Shown here one piece after another: positions 1-9,088 of a stretch of DNA of 64,000 bases. The notes under the pieces were generated by a model. It was given only the letters and a program-made list of their open reading frames with translations. It had not been told where the DNA came from and searched no databases. Source of the DNA: Rosa chinensis (lineage: Eukaryota; Streptophyta; Magnoliopsida; Rosales; Rosaceae); contig NC_037088.1 in assembly GCF_002994745.2 (NCBI RefSeq), positions 191,001 through 255,000 on the forward strand. Reading direction: 5' to 3'. Positions within the stretch are counted from its first letter, which is position 1. The number at the start of each line of letters is the position of its first letter. The position numbers and the translations under genes were made by a program.

Positions 1-34
1 TTTTCCCGCTCTTATTCCTGTGTGTGTTTTGCAG

Positions 35-1717
35 CAAACTAACCGGAGCAGGACGGCCTCTGTTCAGGCCGGGAAACAAAAGGCAATAGCAGAGGAGACT
101 TCTGGGGGAAAGTCTTCGCATGATGAAGATCCCGCTGAGGTAATTTGGTTAAGAACGATCCAAAACTTGTATATTTGGTGCTTCCCCCCTTTTGAGTTAT
201 GACTCTTTTCTCGTACAGGCCACTGCTGTCTTTGCTTGCAAACGCGATCGAGCTCAATTCGTCGAAGAAAGTTTTGAAGATGATGAACCTCTGGGAATGC
301 GACTGGTAAACTCTGGCCCCGTCTTATCCTATTTAAATTTAAAATCTGGGCAGGATTTTCACTATGTATCTTTTGACAGGTCCGTCAAAGGACCACTGAT
401 CCCTCTCGCCTGAGCGAGGCTGGACCCTCAGCGACTGCAGAAGAGCCAATTCTCTCGCTAGTTCAAGCATCAACTAACCCTGTGGCAACTCTCCCATCTC
501 TCACTACAGAGCATCTGCAAGGTCCTACCATTCTAATAACGATCTCTGATGACGACTCCTCGGAGGATGAAAGCGTGGAAAGCCATTCTGAGACTTCTGC
601 CGCTTATGAGGAACTGATGACGACAGAGATTCTCGCGGCACTAGAGGTTCAAGAGGTGAATGAGGCGGTGCCTCTTCCTCTTGACCACGTACCAGATATT
701 GACCCGACAGCTCGAGAGGTAAGCCACTGTTTGGCCAATACTTTCCATTTCCCTTTAGATCCAACCCTGCTCTCTGACATTTCTGAACCTGACCAGGATT
801 CTGTTTGTATCGAGGAGGTGGCTGCAAAAGCTACTGGTCTTATCGGCGGGATGGTCGCCCCAGAGATGGAAAATGATACTAACTGTGGTGGTGCCCCCCA
901 AGTTTCGCGAACAAATGAGACAACTGTCGAAGCTGAGGGCGCTGTGCTTGAATCTACTCCACTTGCCCATGGTGAGCCGCGAGTTGAGTTTCCAGATTCT
1001 CCTGCGGCTGAAGGGATAGACCAACCTATTGACGATGAAGAAACTGAGGAAGCTGTCCACCCTTTTGCATTGGTGGTTCGTGATCCTGTGGCGCCTCTGC
1101 CGCCTCCTCCTCCTACCAGATTCGAGAGATTGATGAGGGTATTGGAGGTAACTCCTCCTTCTGCTGTGGATGAGGCTAAGATGGTGCTTTACGAACATCT
1201 GGGTCCTCGGGTATTGGAGACTGACATCCTCCCGCGAGTCTTGGAAGCTCTAAGGTATCTTCGCCAGGAGAAGGTATTGACCCTGCAGCAATTTAGTGCT
1301 ATTGACGATCTACTGAATGAACTTGATAGGGCTCGCCGCCATCAATCAGCCGCGAACACCCAGGCTCACGACGCTCGAGAGGCTTTCAATAACCTTTCCC
1401 AAGAAATGGACATCCCCCGCGGTATTTTAAATGAGCGAGCCATCCGTCTGCGGGAACTACAAATCCAAAGGTCCGACTTCAAACTTCGGATCCAGACTCT
1501 CCAAGCCCGTTTAGCCTTTGTTGAGAAGGCGATTGTTGCAGAAGAAGCTCAACTCGATGAGCCTTTGGCTGCTTCTGAAGAAATGGGCCGCAACCTGGCC
1601 CATATCAGAGATCGGGCCACTCAGGCCGAAGCTGGTGCCATCGCAGCGAAACGCCACGTGGAGGAACTTTGTTTGAAATTGAGCTTTGCGGGCCAATCTT
1701 TGTACGCCCCCTCATAA
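35..1717 (+). CDS. 3' exons of a spliced gene, probable plant mobile domain (PMD)-type protein, partial
   Basis: Three exons read in one frame: 35-139, 219-305 and 380-1717 (stop TAA). The first is preceded by a pyrimidine-rich tract ending in GCAG, and both introns have GT...AG ends (140-218 and 306-379). The 5' part lies outside the window. The visible protein is about 509 residues. It starts with a basic Ser/Lys stretch, continues as a long acidic low-complexity region containing the run DDDSSEDES and a PLPPPPPT proline run, and ends in roughly 150 residues of heptad-like, Leu/Glu/Arg-rich coiled coil. No catalytic motif is visible. The architecture resembles C-terminal tails of plant PMD proteins, which occur both as host genes and inside transposons. 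That assignment is from memory and tentative, because the PMD domain itself would lie upstream. No frameshift or internal stop breaks the joined exons. Confidence 0.6.
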
Positions 1718-2860
1718 ACCTGTCGGTCTCCTCAAATGCCAATAATCTCTTCTTTTAATAGCTAACTCCTCAAAAACCGCTCCTCACATGCTACTAGACT
1801 CTTTTTTTCCCGAGATTTGGAATCACTAATCTCGATTTACTGACATCGGTTTGACTCTTTAACCATCCATCCAAGGGTGGGGATTTTCTTGAAGTCCCTT
1901 TAAATAGTTGTATTTTGGGCAAGGAATACTCACAACAAATTTTCTGAAACATTCAAGAAATGGCCTTTCAGTCCTTGCTTCTCTTTATCCTTCTGCACAA
2001 ATCTTCCCCTCATGAAATGACCTTTAGCCTCTAAATTTTAGGCTTTATGGCGTAATCTTAAGCCTGGGTTAGGCCTTATGGCGTAATCTTAGGCAACCCC
2101 TTGTTTCGCCTTTCTGGAATCTTGCAACAACAATGCCAGGCTTCAGATTGGTTTAGAAACACGAGGGGGCTCCGAGTGTGAGATCCACGATCATGCGAGA
2201 TCATCTTTATTAGGATCCCCCACTTGGAGCAAATCGGGGAAGGGAGGAAAGCCAAATTGAGGTTCGTCTTTCCTCCTCTGTTTCCTTCCTTCTGGACCCG
2301 GCCCGTGTTGTGCCCTCCAGATGGAAGAGGCTTTGGTTCTCACCTCCTTCTCCCCCTTTCTCTTCTTGATAGAATTTTGGAGGGATGAGAAGGGATGGAC
2401 TCTTTGAAGGAATGGGTTCAAGCTATAGAATGGCTGTTCCTGTACTTCACGTCCAGCTAATGGTGGTTACCAAGGCTAGAGGGGGTTCCGAGACTCAAGC
2501 TGATATTCGGTTCCTTCACTCTCTGCCTCTTATCGAGATAATGGCGCGGCTCAACCCGACGTTGGATTCCATAGCTGCTTCCACTAGAGCAAAGATTCAA
2601 AAGATATCCCAGATTCCTGTTTTGTATTCTAGCCACTTTTGGCTTTGTAATGAATGTACTGCTTTTGGCCGCAAAGCCACTTTATGAATATAATGCTGTT
2701 TTCTTATCCTGATATTCAAATATCCGTGAGGAGCCAATAATTGTGTCTCGCAAGGCCCCAAATATAGGCCCCAACTCAAAATTCTTGGAAAACTCCACCG
2801 TGAGAAGATAATATTGAAAATGAAACAGTTACCTCCTCGATAACCGTTCGGTTCCCTCAC
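1718..2860. other. non-coding stretch with small repeats
   Basis: There is no convincing gene here. It contains a 31-bp tandem duplication (about 2038-2095, core ATGGCGTAATCTTA). Around 1790-1910 it has a segment resembling the upstream region of the WUS-like gene at 3092. A plus-strand open frame of 100 codons at 2385-2687 shows no recognisable motif and is probably chance. Confidence 0.5.
1790..1910 (+). repeat. diverged copy of the WUS-like upstream region
   Basis: The segment contains, in order, CCCGAGATTT, a TTTACTGACA block, TTTGACTCTTT, a CCATCCAAGGGTGG block and a TTTAAATAG TATA-like box. The same order of blocks occurs at about 2885-2992 upstream of the WUS-like gene and, partly, at about 60005-60120 upstream of the WUS-like pseudogene. 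No homeobox follows this copy. Confidence 0.4.
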
Positions 2861-2985
2861 GCGCCAATAATTCCTTCTTTTCCTAAATTTAGGGCAACTT
2901 TAATCACGCTTTACTGACACTTGACTCTTCTCTTTGACCGTCTATCCACGGGTGGACATTTGCATGCCTATATCTTCCTCCACAT

Positions 2986-2991
2986 TATAAA
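2986..2991 (+). promoter_or_regulatory. probable TATA box of the WUS-like gene
   Basis: A TATAAA sits in the context CACATTATAAACCC, about 100 bases before the ATG at 3092. The stretch between is A/C/T-rich leader with no upstream ATG. At the equivalent place in the pseudogene copy near 60115 the sequence reads CCATTACAGATCC, so the box is lost there. Confidence 0.45.
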
Positions 2992-3091
2992 CCCAAATTT
3001 CCAATCCCAAAATCGTTTCATCAACAGCAATCTTTCTTAATTACTTATCATCATCATTCTTCCATTCTCACATTCTCTCAATCCATCATCA

Positions 3092-3673
3092 ATGGAACCA
3101 CAAAACCAGCATCCAACCGAGGATGGAGGAAGCAACAAAGCAGCCGAGAGTAGTCCTAACATGCATTGCAAGCAGAGTAATACCAGGTGGCTTCCTACTA
3201 TAGATCAGATAAGAATCCTCAAGGAGCTTTACGATGACAAGGGAGTTAAGTCCCCCACTGTAGAGCAGGTTCAGAGGATCACTCTCCAGCTAAAATGGTA
3301 CGGACAGATCGAGAACAAGAACGTCTTTTATTGGTTCCAGAATCAAAGGGCTCGGGAGAAGCTGAAAAAGAAGAATCTCACTTCGGATGTTCAAGTGCCC
3401 AAGCAAAGATCAGGGCTTGTTGGTGGATCCATTAATCTCAATTTTGGGTCAACTAGTTCTGCTGATGTTGGTGGATCCATCATGGAACAACGAGGAGAAG
3501 ATCACCAGGAGATTAAAACCCTTCCACTGTTTCCCATGCACAGTGAGGACATCTTTGGCAACATGAGGACTACTTCCGATGGAGGTGGCGGTCACGGTGG
3601 TGGCTCTCACACTTCCCTTGAGCTCAGCCTTTCCTGCGAGGGCAAAGCTGAAAAAAGTTTCCGGAGCCGCTGA
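3092..3673 (+). CDS. WUSCHEL-class homeobox protein, short and intronless
   Basis: One uninterrupted 193-codon frame. Residues about 30-95 form a WUS/WOX-type homeodomain opening with [17 protein letters not shown]; helix 3 carries [14 protein letters not shown] with the invariant W, F, N and R. The WUS box TLPLFPMH lies at 143-150 and an EAR-type repression motif LELSL at 176-180. WUS proteins act in the nucleus as stem-cell regulators and recruit TOPLESS-type corepressors through these motifs. WUS is typically near 290 residues and encoded in several exons. This copy lacks introns and most of the middle region, which suggests a retrocopy or a strongly reduced duplicate. After LELSL the last 13 residues differ from the copy at 60 kb in a way that suggests a late frame slip. 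Expression is unknown. The homeobox assignment is firm; exact orthology is not. Confidence 0.85.
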   Translation: MEPQNQHPTEDGGSNKAAESSPNMHCKQSNTRWLPTIDQIRILKELYDDKGVKSPTVEQVQRITLQLKWYGQIENKNVFYWFQNQRAREKLKKKNLTSDVQVPKQRSGLVGGSINLNFGSTSSADVGGSIMEQRGEDHQEIKTLPLFPMHSEDIFGNMRTTSDGGGGHGGGSHTSLELSLSCEGKAEKSFRSR

Positions 3674-3684
3674 CTCGGCTTAGT

Positions 3685-4471
3685 AGCTTCGCGAGTTGTC
3701 GGGACACTTAGAATTGCCCCCGAAGAGTTGTATTTATGACTTTTTTTTTTTTTTTAGGCTAAATAGGCTTAGTATTGTATAGTGTTGCCCCCCTAGTGTT
3801 GCTAGGCATAGCGAAGAAATGATTATGGGCCTCAAAAACAGGCCTTCATGAATGGGCTTCGCTAGTGTAGGAACACAAGAATTGTCCCCTAAGAGTTGTA
3901 TTTATGACTTTTTATTTTTATTTTTTATAAGTAGCTAAATTCAATAAGACAATGTGAATCAAGGTTTAGACATGCGGCCCAAGTATAGTCGCCTAGACAC
4001 AAATTTTCTTTCAAATCCTTTGGGCAACCTTACTAAAATGGCCAGGTGGGGGAGGGCGAACAAGAGAGGCAGAATCCATTTTGGCATGAGCTACTCCCAC
4101 ATAGTGGTTTAGGCCCATTTGCACGCACTTCTGGATTCAAGAACCTGTCATGAACGTTGTCCCCTTTCTAGACACCATTTCACATAGGCTATACTTACTA
4201 AGATGAGAAAGGTTATAAGTGTTAGGACAGTTCAACAAGTGTTAATAAAAGCCGCCCTTAACCTTAAGGGACCTGAACTAGGCACCAATAAGGAGTTTAG
4301 ACTAATATTAACAAAAGAGACTTCACCTATTCCGTTATGATTCACAACCCCTTACCAAATTCAAAATTTTTTTTTTTAAAACTATGAAAATAAAGGTAAA
4401 AAACTGAAAACTGACAGGAAATTAACAAAAAAAAAAAAAAAAAAGCAAGGAGCTAGCAGCGACACGCTTGG
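3685..4471. other. non-coding, with an imperfect direct repeat
   Basis: A block centred on AGAGTTGTATTTATGACTTT, preceded by GGAACACAAGAATTG-like sequence, occurs twice (about 3698-3757 and 3868-3925), each followed by a T-rich run. The remainder to 4471 is A/T-rich with poly-A tracts (4431-4443) and no coding signal. Confidence 0.45.
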
Positions 4472-5527
4472 CTAACCTCTAGAAGACCATGGGGGAGGCC
4501 ATCTATGCTTCATTCCAAGCTCCGATGTATCAAAATTTGTAGGGTAAAAATCCCTCCTGTGAGAGCTTGTAGGAAAAGAACAAAGATACTTCTCGTTGAA
4601 GAATTTGGAAGAATTTGGCTCGTGAGAGGGGTATTCTTGCCCCCCAAGTATCTTTGTTGGTTGACGAGACATGATCTTCAATTGTAATTTGGGAGATGAA
4701 GATGTTCCAAGATCGGCTTTGTCGCCAACTACCATGTCATAGAACATGGTGTCTTCAGGATTAGCCACAGATTGGCCATTATAGACGACCACTTGCTGGT
4801 CTGAATTCTCCACATCAAGAGCTTCACTTGAACGTGGGTTGTAGATGTGCCCTCCACATATATCAAAGCCACCGCCTGGCCTTGAAGCATACATGAAGAA
4901 CTTCAAGTTGAATTGATTAATAAAGCCACAAATTGGCTTCTCAAGATCACAACTTAATTTATAATTAAGTTGGCCATGCTTTAATTGGTCCTCTGCATGA
5001 TCATGATCATGATCACGTCCAGCCGCAGAGTCACAATTAAATTGATCATGAACTTGCTTCTGTTGATCAAAAGGATGATCATGGGCCATATCTTGCCCCC
5101 CATGCATCTGATCAGTAGCCACGTATTTGGCTTGATCAGTAGAGAAATTAGCTAATTGTTCCGAGACAATTATATTGTCAGAAGAACATTCTTGTGGACC
5201 GTCTTCTCCATGCACAACCTCTGTGTAAGGTTGTGACTCACCAGTGAGACCCTTAGGTTGATTGCCACTTATAGGCAAGTTAGTCTCAAAAACGACCTCT
5301 TCGCGAGTAGGTTCTTGACGTTCCAATTCGCCCTTTGCTTGTTGTGCCCCCAACTCGAGCCTCTCGAACGAAATCATGAACTCATCGAGCCGTCGACGGT
5401 CCTCCGCAAGAGCCTTTCTCAGATTCTCATGGTATGCGGTGGAATTCTTTTGAAGGATATCAAGCCGCTCTTCTATGCTCGCATTCTCTGGAATGGGAAT
5501 GGGCACATAGCCTTCTATCGTCGCCAT
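4472..5527 (-). CDS. retroelement-associated ORF of unknown function (gag-position protein)
   Basis: A 351-codon frame starts MATIEGYVPIPIPENASIEE. Residues about 15-75 are charged and heptad-like and probably form a coiled coil. The middle is rich in Gln, His and Asp, including the run DHDHDHAEDQ. The C-terminal third is Ser/Pro/Arg-rich. No CCHC knuckle, protease, reverse transcriptase or integrase motif is present. It lies directly downstream, on its own strand, of a primer-binding-site-like tandem array (5595-5931) and an LTR (5932-7170). That is the position of gag in an LTR element, so the unit resembles a non-autonomous gag-only element. Function is inferred from position only. It could also be a host-derived sequence carried by the element. 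Confidence 0.5.
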   Translation of the reverse strand: MATIEGYVPIPIPENASIEERLDILQKNSTAYHENLRKALAEDRRRLDEFMISFERLELGAQQAKGELERQEPTREEVVFETNLPISGNQPKGLTGESQPYTEVVHGEDGPQECSSDNIIVSEQLANFSTDQAKYVATDQMHGGQDMAHDHPFDQQKQVHDQFNCDSAAGRDHDHDHAEDQLKHGQLNYKLSCDLEKPICGFINQFNLKFFMYASRPGGGFDICGGHIYNPRSSEALDVENSDQQVVVYNGQSVANPEDTMFYDMVVGDKADLGTSSSPKLQLKIMSRQPTKILGGQEYPSHEPNSSKFFNEKYLCSFPTSSHRRDFYPTNFDTSELGMKHRWPPPWSSRG

Positions 5528-5594
5528 GACTTCAGGAATTTCTTTTGGTAAAGATTTTCCTCTGGCATCCCAATGATGGTGAACATAAAGAGAC

Positions 5595-5931
5595 TCTGGT
5601 GTAGTCCCACTGGGCGTGCCAAAATGTTTGTTTTGAAGCCCGGTGGTTGAATGTGCTTCAAGAGAAAAGACTCTAATGTAGTCCCACTGGGCGTGCCAAA
5701 ATGTTTGTTTTGAAGCCCGGTGGTTGAATGTGCTTCAAGAGAAAAGCTTCTTATGTAGTCCCACTGGGCGTGCCAAAATGTTTGTTTTGAAGGCCGGTGG
5801 TTGAATGTCTTCAAGAGAAAAAATTCTAACCTGGTCCCACTGGGCGTGCCAAAATGTTTGTTTTGAAGGCCGGTGGTTGAATGTTCTTCAAGAAAAAAAA
5901 TTCTAACCTGGTCCCACTGGGCGTGCCAAAA
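5595..5931 (-). repeat. 77-bp tandem array containing the primer-binding-site region
   Basis: The block TGGGCGTGCCAAAATGTTTG begins at 5611, 5688, 5765, 5841 and 5918, a period of 76-77 bp. Read on the minus strand, each unit contains AAACA followed by TTTTGGCACGCCCAGTGGGA. The same AAACA/TTTTGG boundary occurs between the LTR end (5932) and the innermost unit, so each unit recreates the LTR-to-PBS junction. Because 77 is not a multiple of three, the array has no conserved reading frame. Confidence 0.85.
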
Positions 5932-7170
5932 TGTTTGGCTCCAGTTTTGTTGCAGCTGGTCAACAGTCTCTTTTCTGCGCGGGCGTGCCAGCACCGTTCG
6001 GGTGCGGTCGTCGGGGGGTGTCCCTTGACCTGACTTCTTTCAAGTGATTGTTGACGAGGAGAGCACCAACCTCGTCGCTGGATTCTTTGTGCCTCGTGGC
6101 GAGGACTTTGGTGAAGTTTCTTCTTGTAAATCACAATCGATACTCGATGTTGTAGATCGAGCAGAGCGAGAACCACCGGGAAGTGAGGAGAACTTGCTAA
6201 AGCGTGACTTTAGCTTGGCTGGGTTGCTAGGGCGTTACCCTTGCTTAGCTGGTTCTGTAACCGTTGTGGTCGCGGCACTACCGTCGGCTCCCGAGGAGAC
6301 TAGGACCGAAGTACGTTGACAGAGGGTTTGGTGGCACTAATAGTCGGCTTCTGGGAAGACTAGGACTAGGAGTGTGATCACCGGTAAGAGAAAGAGAAGG
6401 AGAGGAGTTGCTCTTAGAGAGGTTGCTCTAGAGAGAACTTAGATCATCTTAGAGATGTTGTTATGATGTTGTGAATTGGTGTTTTCCTTTGTTCTCTTAG
6501 CCTCTATTTATAGGCTTCCAAGCAACACTATTTGGCCTTAAAATAAATCATAATGGAGCACTTAATGGGATCATGATGGAGCACTTATGAGATTATGGAG
6601 CACTTATGAGATTATGGAATTGTTAGGTTTAAGCACTTAAAACACTAATGGAATGTTAGGTTTAAGCACTTTCTGCTCCTTTTTTGCTGCAGCTATATCT
6701 CCACCAAGAACTCAAAATGGGCTTTCGACTTCTTCATATCAAATGATCCAAAATGAGTGTAGATCATTGTGACAAATTTTCAGAGCTTTCTTCCATGTGG
6801 TTGGGCCGGAAATGCTGCTGGACCTCTTACAGGTCCAGTTTTCCAGTTTTGCTTCTGTAGAAAATAGGAGTGATTATTTGAAGGCCTTCCACTCAAAACT
6901 AGCTCTTGCACTCTTCATAAGAAATGATTCTTAGGATGTCTAGAGTGAATCTGGAAAGTTTCAACTCAGTTGGAGTTCATTTGTTTAGTCTTCCACCCCT
7001 CCTTCCTTGTTTAGCTCGGTTTCTCCTAGTCAAAGTAGGAAAATGTGCTTGACTTTTCATGCTTCCATAGTAGGCTTTATTTAGCCTCTAAATATATATT
7101 TCGAACTTGTCGACAATATATAGCTTGAGCCACTGATATTGGCTCAATTTATCCAAGACGTGCCTTGTCA
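5932..7170 (-). mobile_element. LTR of the 4.5-7.2 kb minus-strand element
   Basis: In plus orientation it opens TGTTTGGCTCCAG and closes GTGCCTTGTCA, the TG...CA form of an LTR. On the minus strand a TATAAATAGAGG box lies near 6504-6515, the expected place for an LTR promoter. The minus-strand end abuts the PBS-like motif. No second copy was found left of 4472, so the element appears to have lost its 3' LTR. Confidence 0.6.
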
Positions 7171-9088
7171 GGCCAAAATGTTTATTTTGGGTCCAAACAA
7201 TTTTAATTCTTTATTTGTTTACACAATTACAAGTGTACCCTCAATCCCCGGATAGAACGATCCCTATTTATCATATACTAACGATAACATTTTACAGGGT
7301 TAAATTGCGTGCTTACTTTGAGTGTGTCAGAAGCTCAATAGTGGAAATACAAGGCAAAAAAGCAGTGAATAGTCTTGACCAGTCAAGCTCAACGGGTGAA
7401 CTTGCTCAAAAGGACTTTAGGTAGTTGTCTTGAAGGGTACTTTCGTACTTTCCTCTCTCTCTAATCCCAGACTCTATCCTTCACTCCTTTTTGCTTCAAA
7501 GGTCCGTTTTGTGATGGCCATCCAATTGCAAGGAAATTGGAAAGCTCTGATTATATTTTGGAACTTGGCTATGGGAATTAGGATCTAATGGCCATCCAGT
7601 TTGGAAGCGTATAACCCTTTGGCGCTATCCAATATCTTCTTCAAGTTATGATTGATGATTTTTTTGACTACCTCAATGTGTTCACTTATTTAGGGATGTA
7701 TCGGTGAGGCGTAGAGTATCTTTGTCCAGTACTTGCCCACAAATTCCCTGAGCGTGTCGTTGTCAAACTAAGCATCGTTATCTGTGGCTATTGTTCAGGG
7801 ATGCCAAAGCAATAGTATATATTTCGCCAAAGGAAACTAATTACTTTTGCTATCGTAATGGTAGCTAGCAGTTCTGCCTTAACCCACTTAGTGTGGTAGT
7901 CTAATGCGATTATGGAAAATTTGTACTGTCCATGGGTAGTAGGGAATTTTCCTATGAAATCCTGTCCCTACTGGACAAATGGGTAAGGAGCGATGATCAT
8001 GGATATTGGGATAGATGGTGCATGAGGGAGATTGGCAAATTGGTGGCACTTCATGCAAGACTTGACTACAATTTCAACATCTCCCCCCATTGTTGACCAA
8101 TAGTACCTGGTATGTAAAGCTTTGTAGGCTAAAGATCTAGAGCCTGAATGGTTGCCACATATTCCACTATGAAACAAGAGTAACACTTGATAACCTTCCT
8201 CCAAGGTGATTCATTTTAAGCAAGGGAAGGACTATTCTTTGCGATATAGCTTGCCATCTTTCAACATGTACAAAGATGCCATTCACCTTAGGCGTTTTGC
8301 TTCAATCGCATCCTTAGGTAAAGTTTCAGATGCAGGATAGTCAATGAATGGTGTCATCCAAGATGGAGAAGCCGGTGGTTCCACCACAAATATTTCCTAG
8401 AATGGTTTGGAAATACTTGGTTGATGTAGTACTCAACTTTGGTGCTACTACTGCCGGTATTAAGGGGTGTTGTGGTGAGCCTTGCCAAGGAGTTTGCTCT
8501 AGTATTCTTGATCTCGGTGTCTGAGTTATTTTGAAGGACTTGAAACATTGCAGTAAATCCCTTGCTAGGCTTTGATAGTGGCCTAGATGGGAGTCTTTGA
8601 TTTGCAAATCATCACTAACCTAGTAAACCACAAGTTGAGAGACACAGAATATGTAGAGGTTGGTGGCTCCGAGCTCTCTCGCTAGCTATACGCTTGTTAC
8701 CATGGCTTCATATTCTATTGTATTGTTGAAGCTTTGAAACTGAAGCTCAACTTGAATTCATATGTGAAGCCCTCTGGATTAGTAATGATGATACCAGCAC
8801 CACTGAGTTTGTTGTTAGAGGAACCATCAACATGGAGTTCCCAGACCGAATCTGGTACCGTTATCGGAGTATCAACTGGCTGAGTCTTGCTATGCTCTAG
8901 TAGGATGAATTCAGCAATGAAATCTGCTGCAGCACCCTTGATAGTTATCCTTGGTTTGTAATGGATGTCAAACTCTCCTAACTCTATTGCCTACTTAACC
9001 AATCGCTCTAACTTCTCTACCTTTTGTAATATCTGTTTAAGGGGTTGGTCAGTGAGAATGTGTATAGTATGGGCTTGGAGGCATTGTC
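7171..9088 (-). pseudogene. decayed Tat-type Ty3/gypsy pol (RNase H and integrase part)
   Basis: Broken minus-strand frames. Around 7968-8204 the integrase zinc-binding region is readable (HSGICGNHSGSRS, then CMKCHQFA). Around 7690-7960 the integrase core is visible with stops and gaps. Around 8780-9060 an RNase H-like stretch reads WELHVDGSSNNKLSGAGIII. The order and motifs fit the Tat/Ogre group of gypsy elements. The open frames are short and interrupted, so the copy is old and dead. It continues at 19238-19640 on the far side of the inserted gypsy element. Near 7236-7315 a plus-oriented stretch (TACCCTCAATCCCCGG and following) matches the end of the lone LTR at 34099-34182. Confidence 0.75.

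Noticed and set aside
755..1198. 147-codon minus-strand frame opposite the PMD-like gene
   Set aside because: It is the antisense shadow of the long plus-strand exon, is rich in Arg/His/Ser from reversed acidic codons and has no motif.
5595..5931. CRISPR-like array
   Set aside because: The units are directly adjacent, with near-identical content and no unique spacers. It is a simple tandem repeat in a plant retroelement.
5515..5994. 159-codon minus-strand frame with repeated peptides
   Set aside because: It is only the 77-bp tandem array read through; the peptide repeats reflect the array, and 77 is not a multiple of three.
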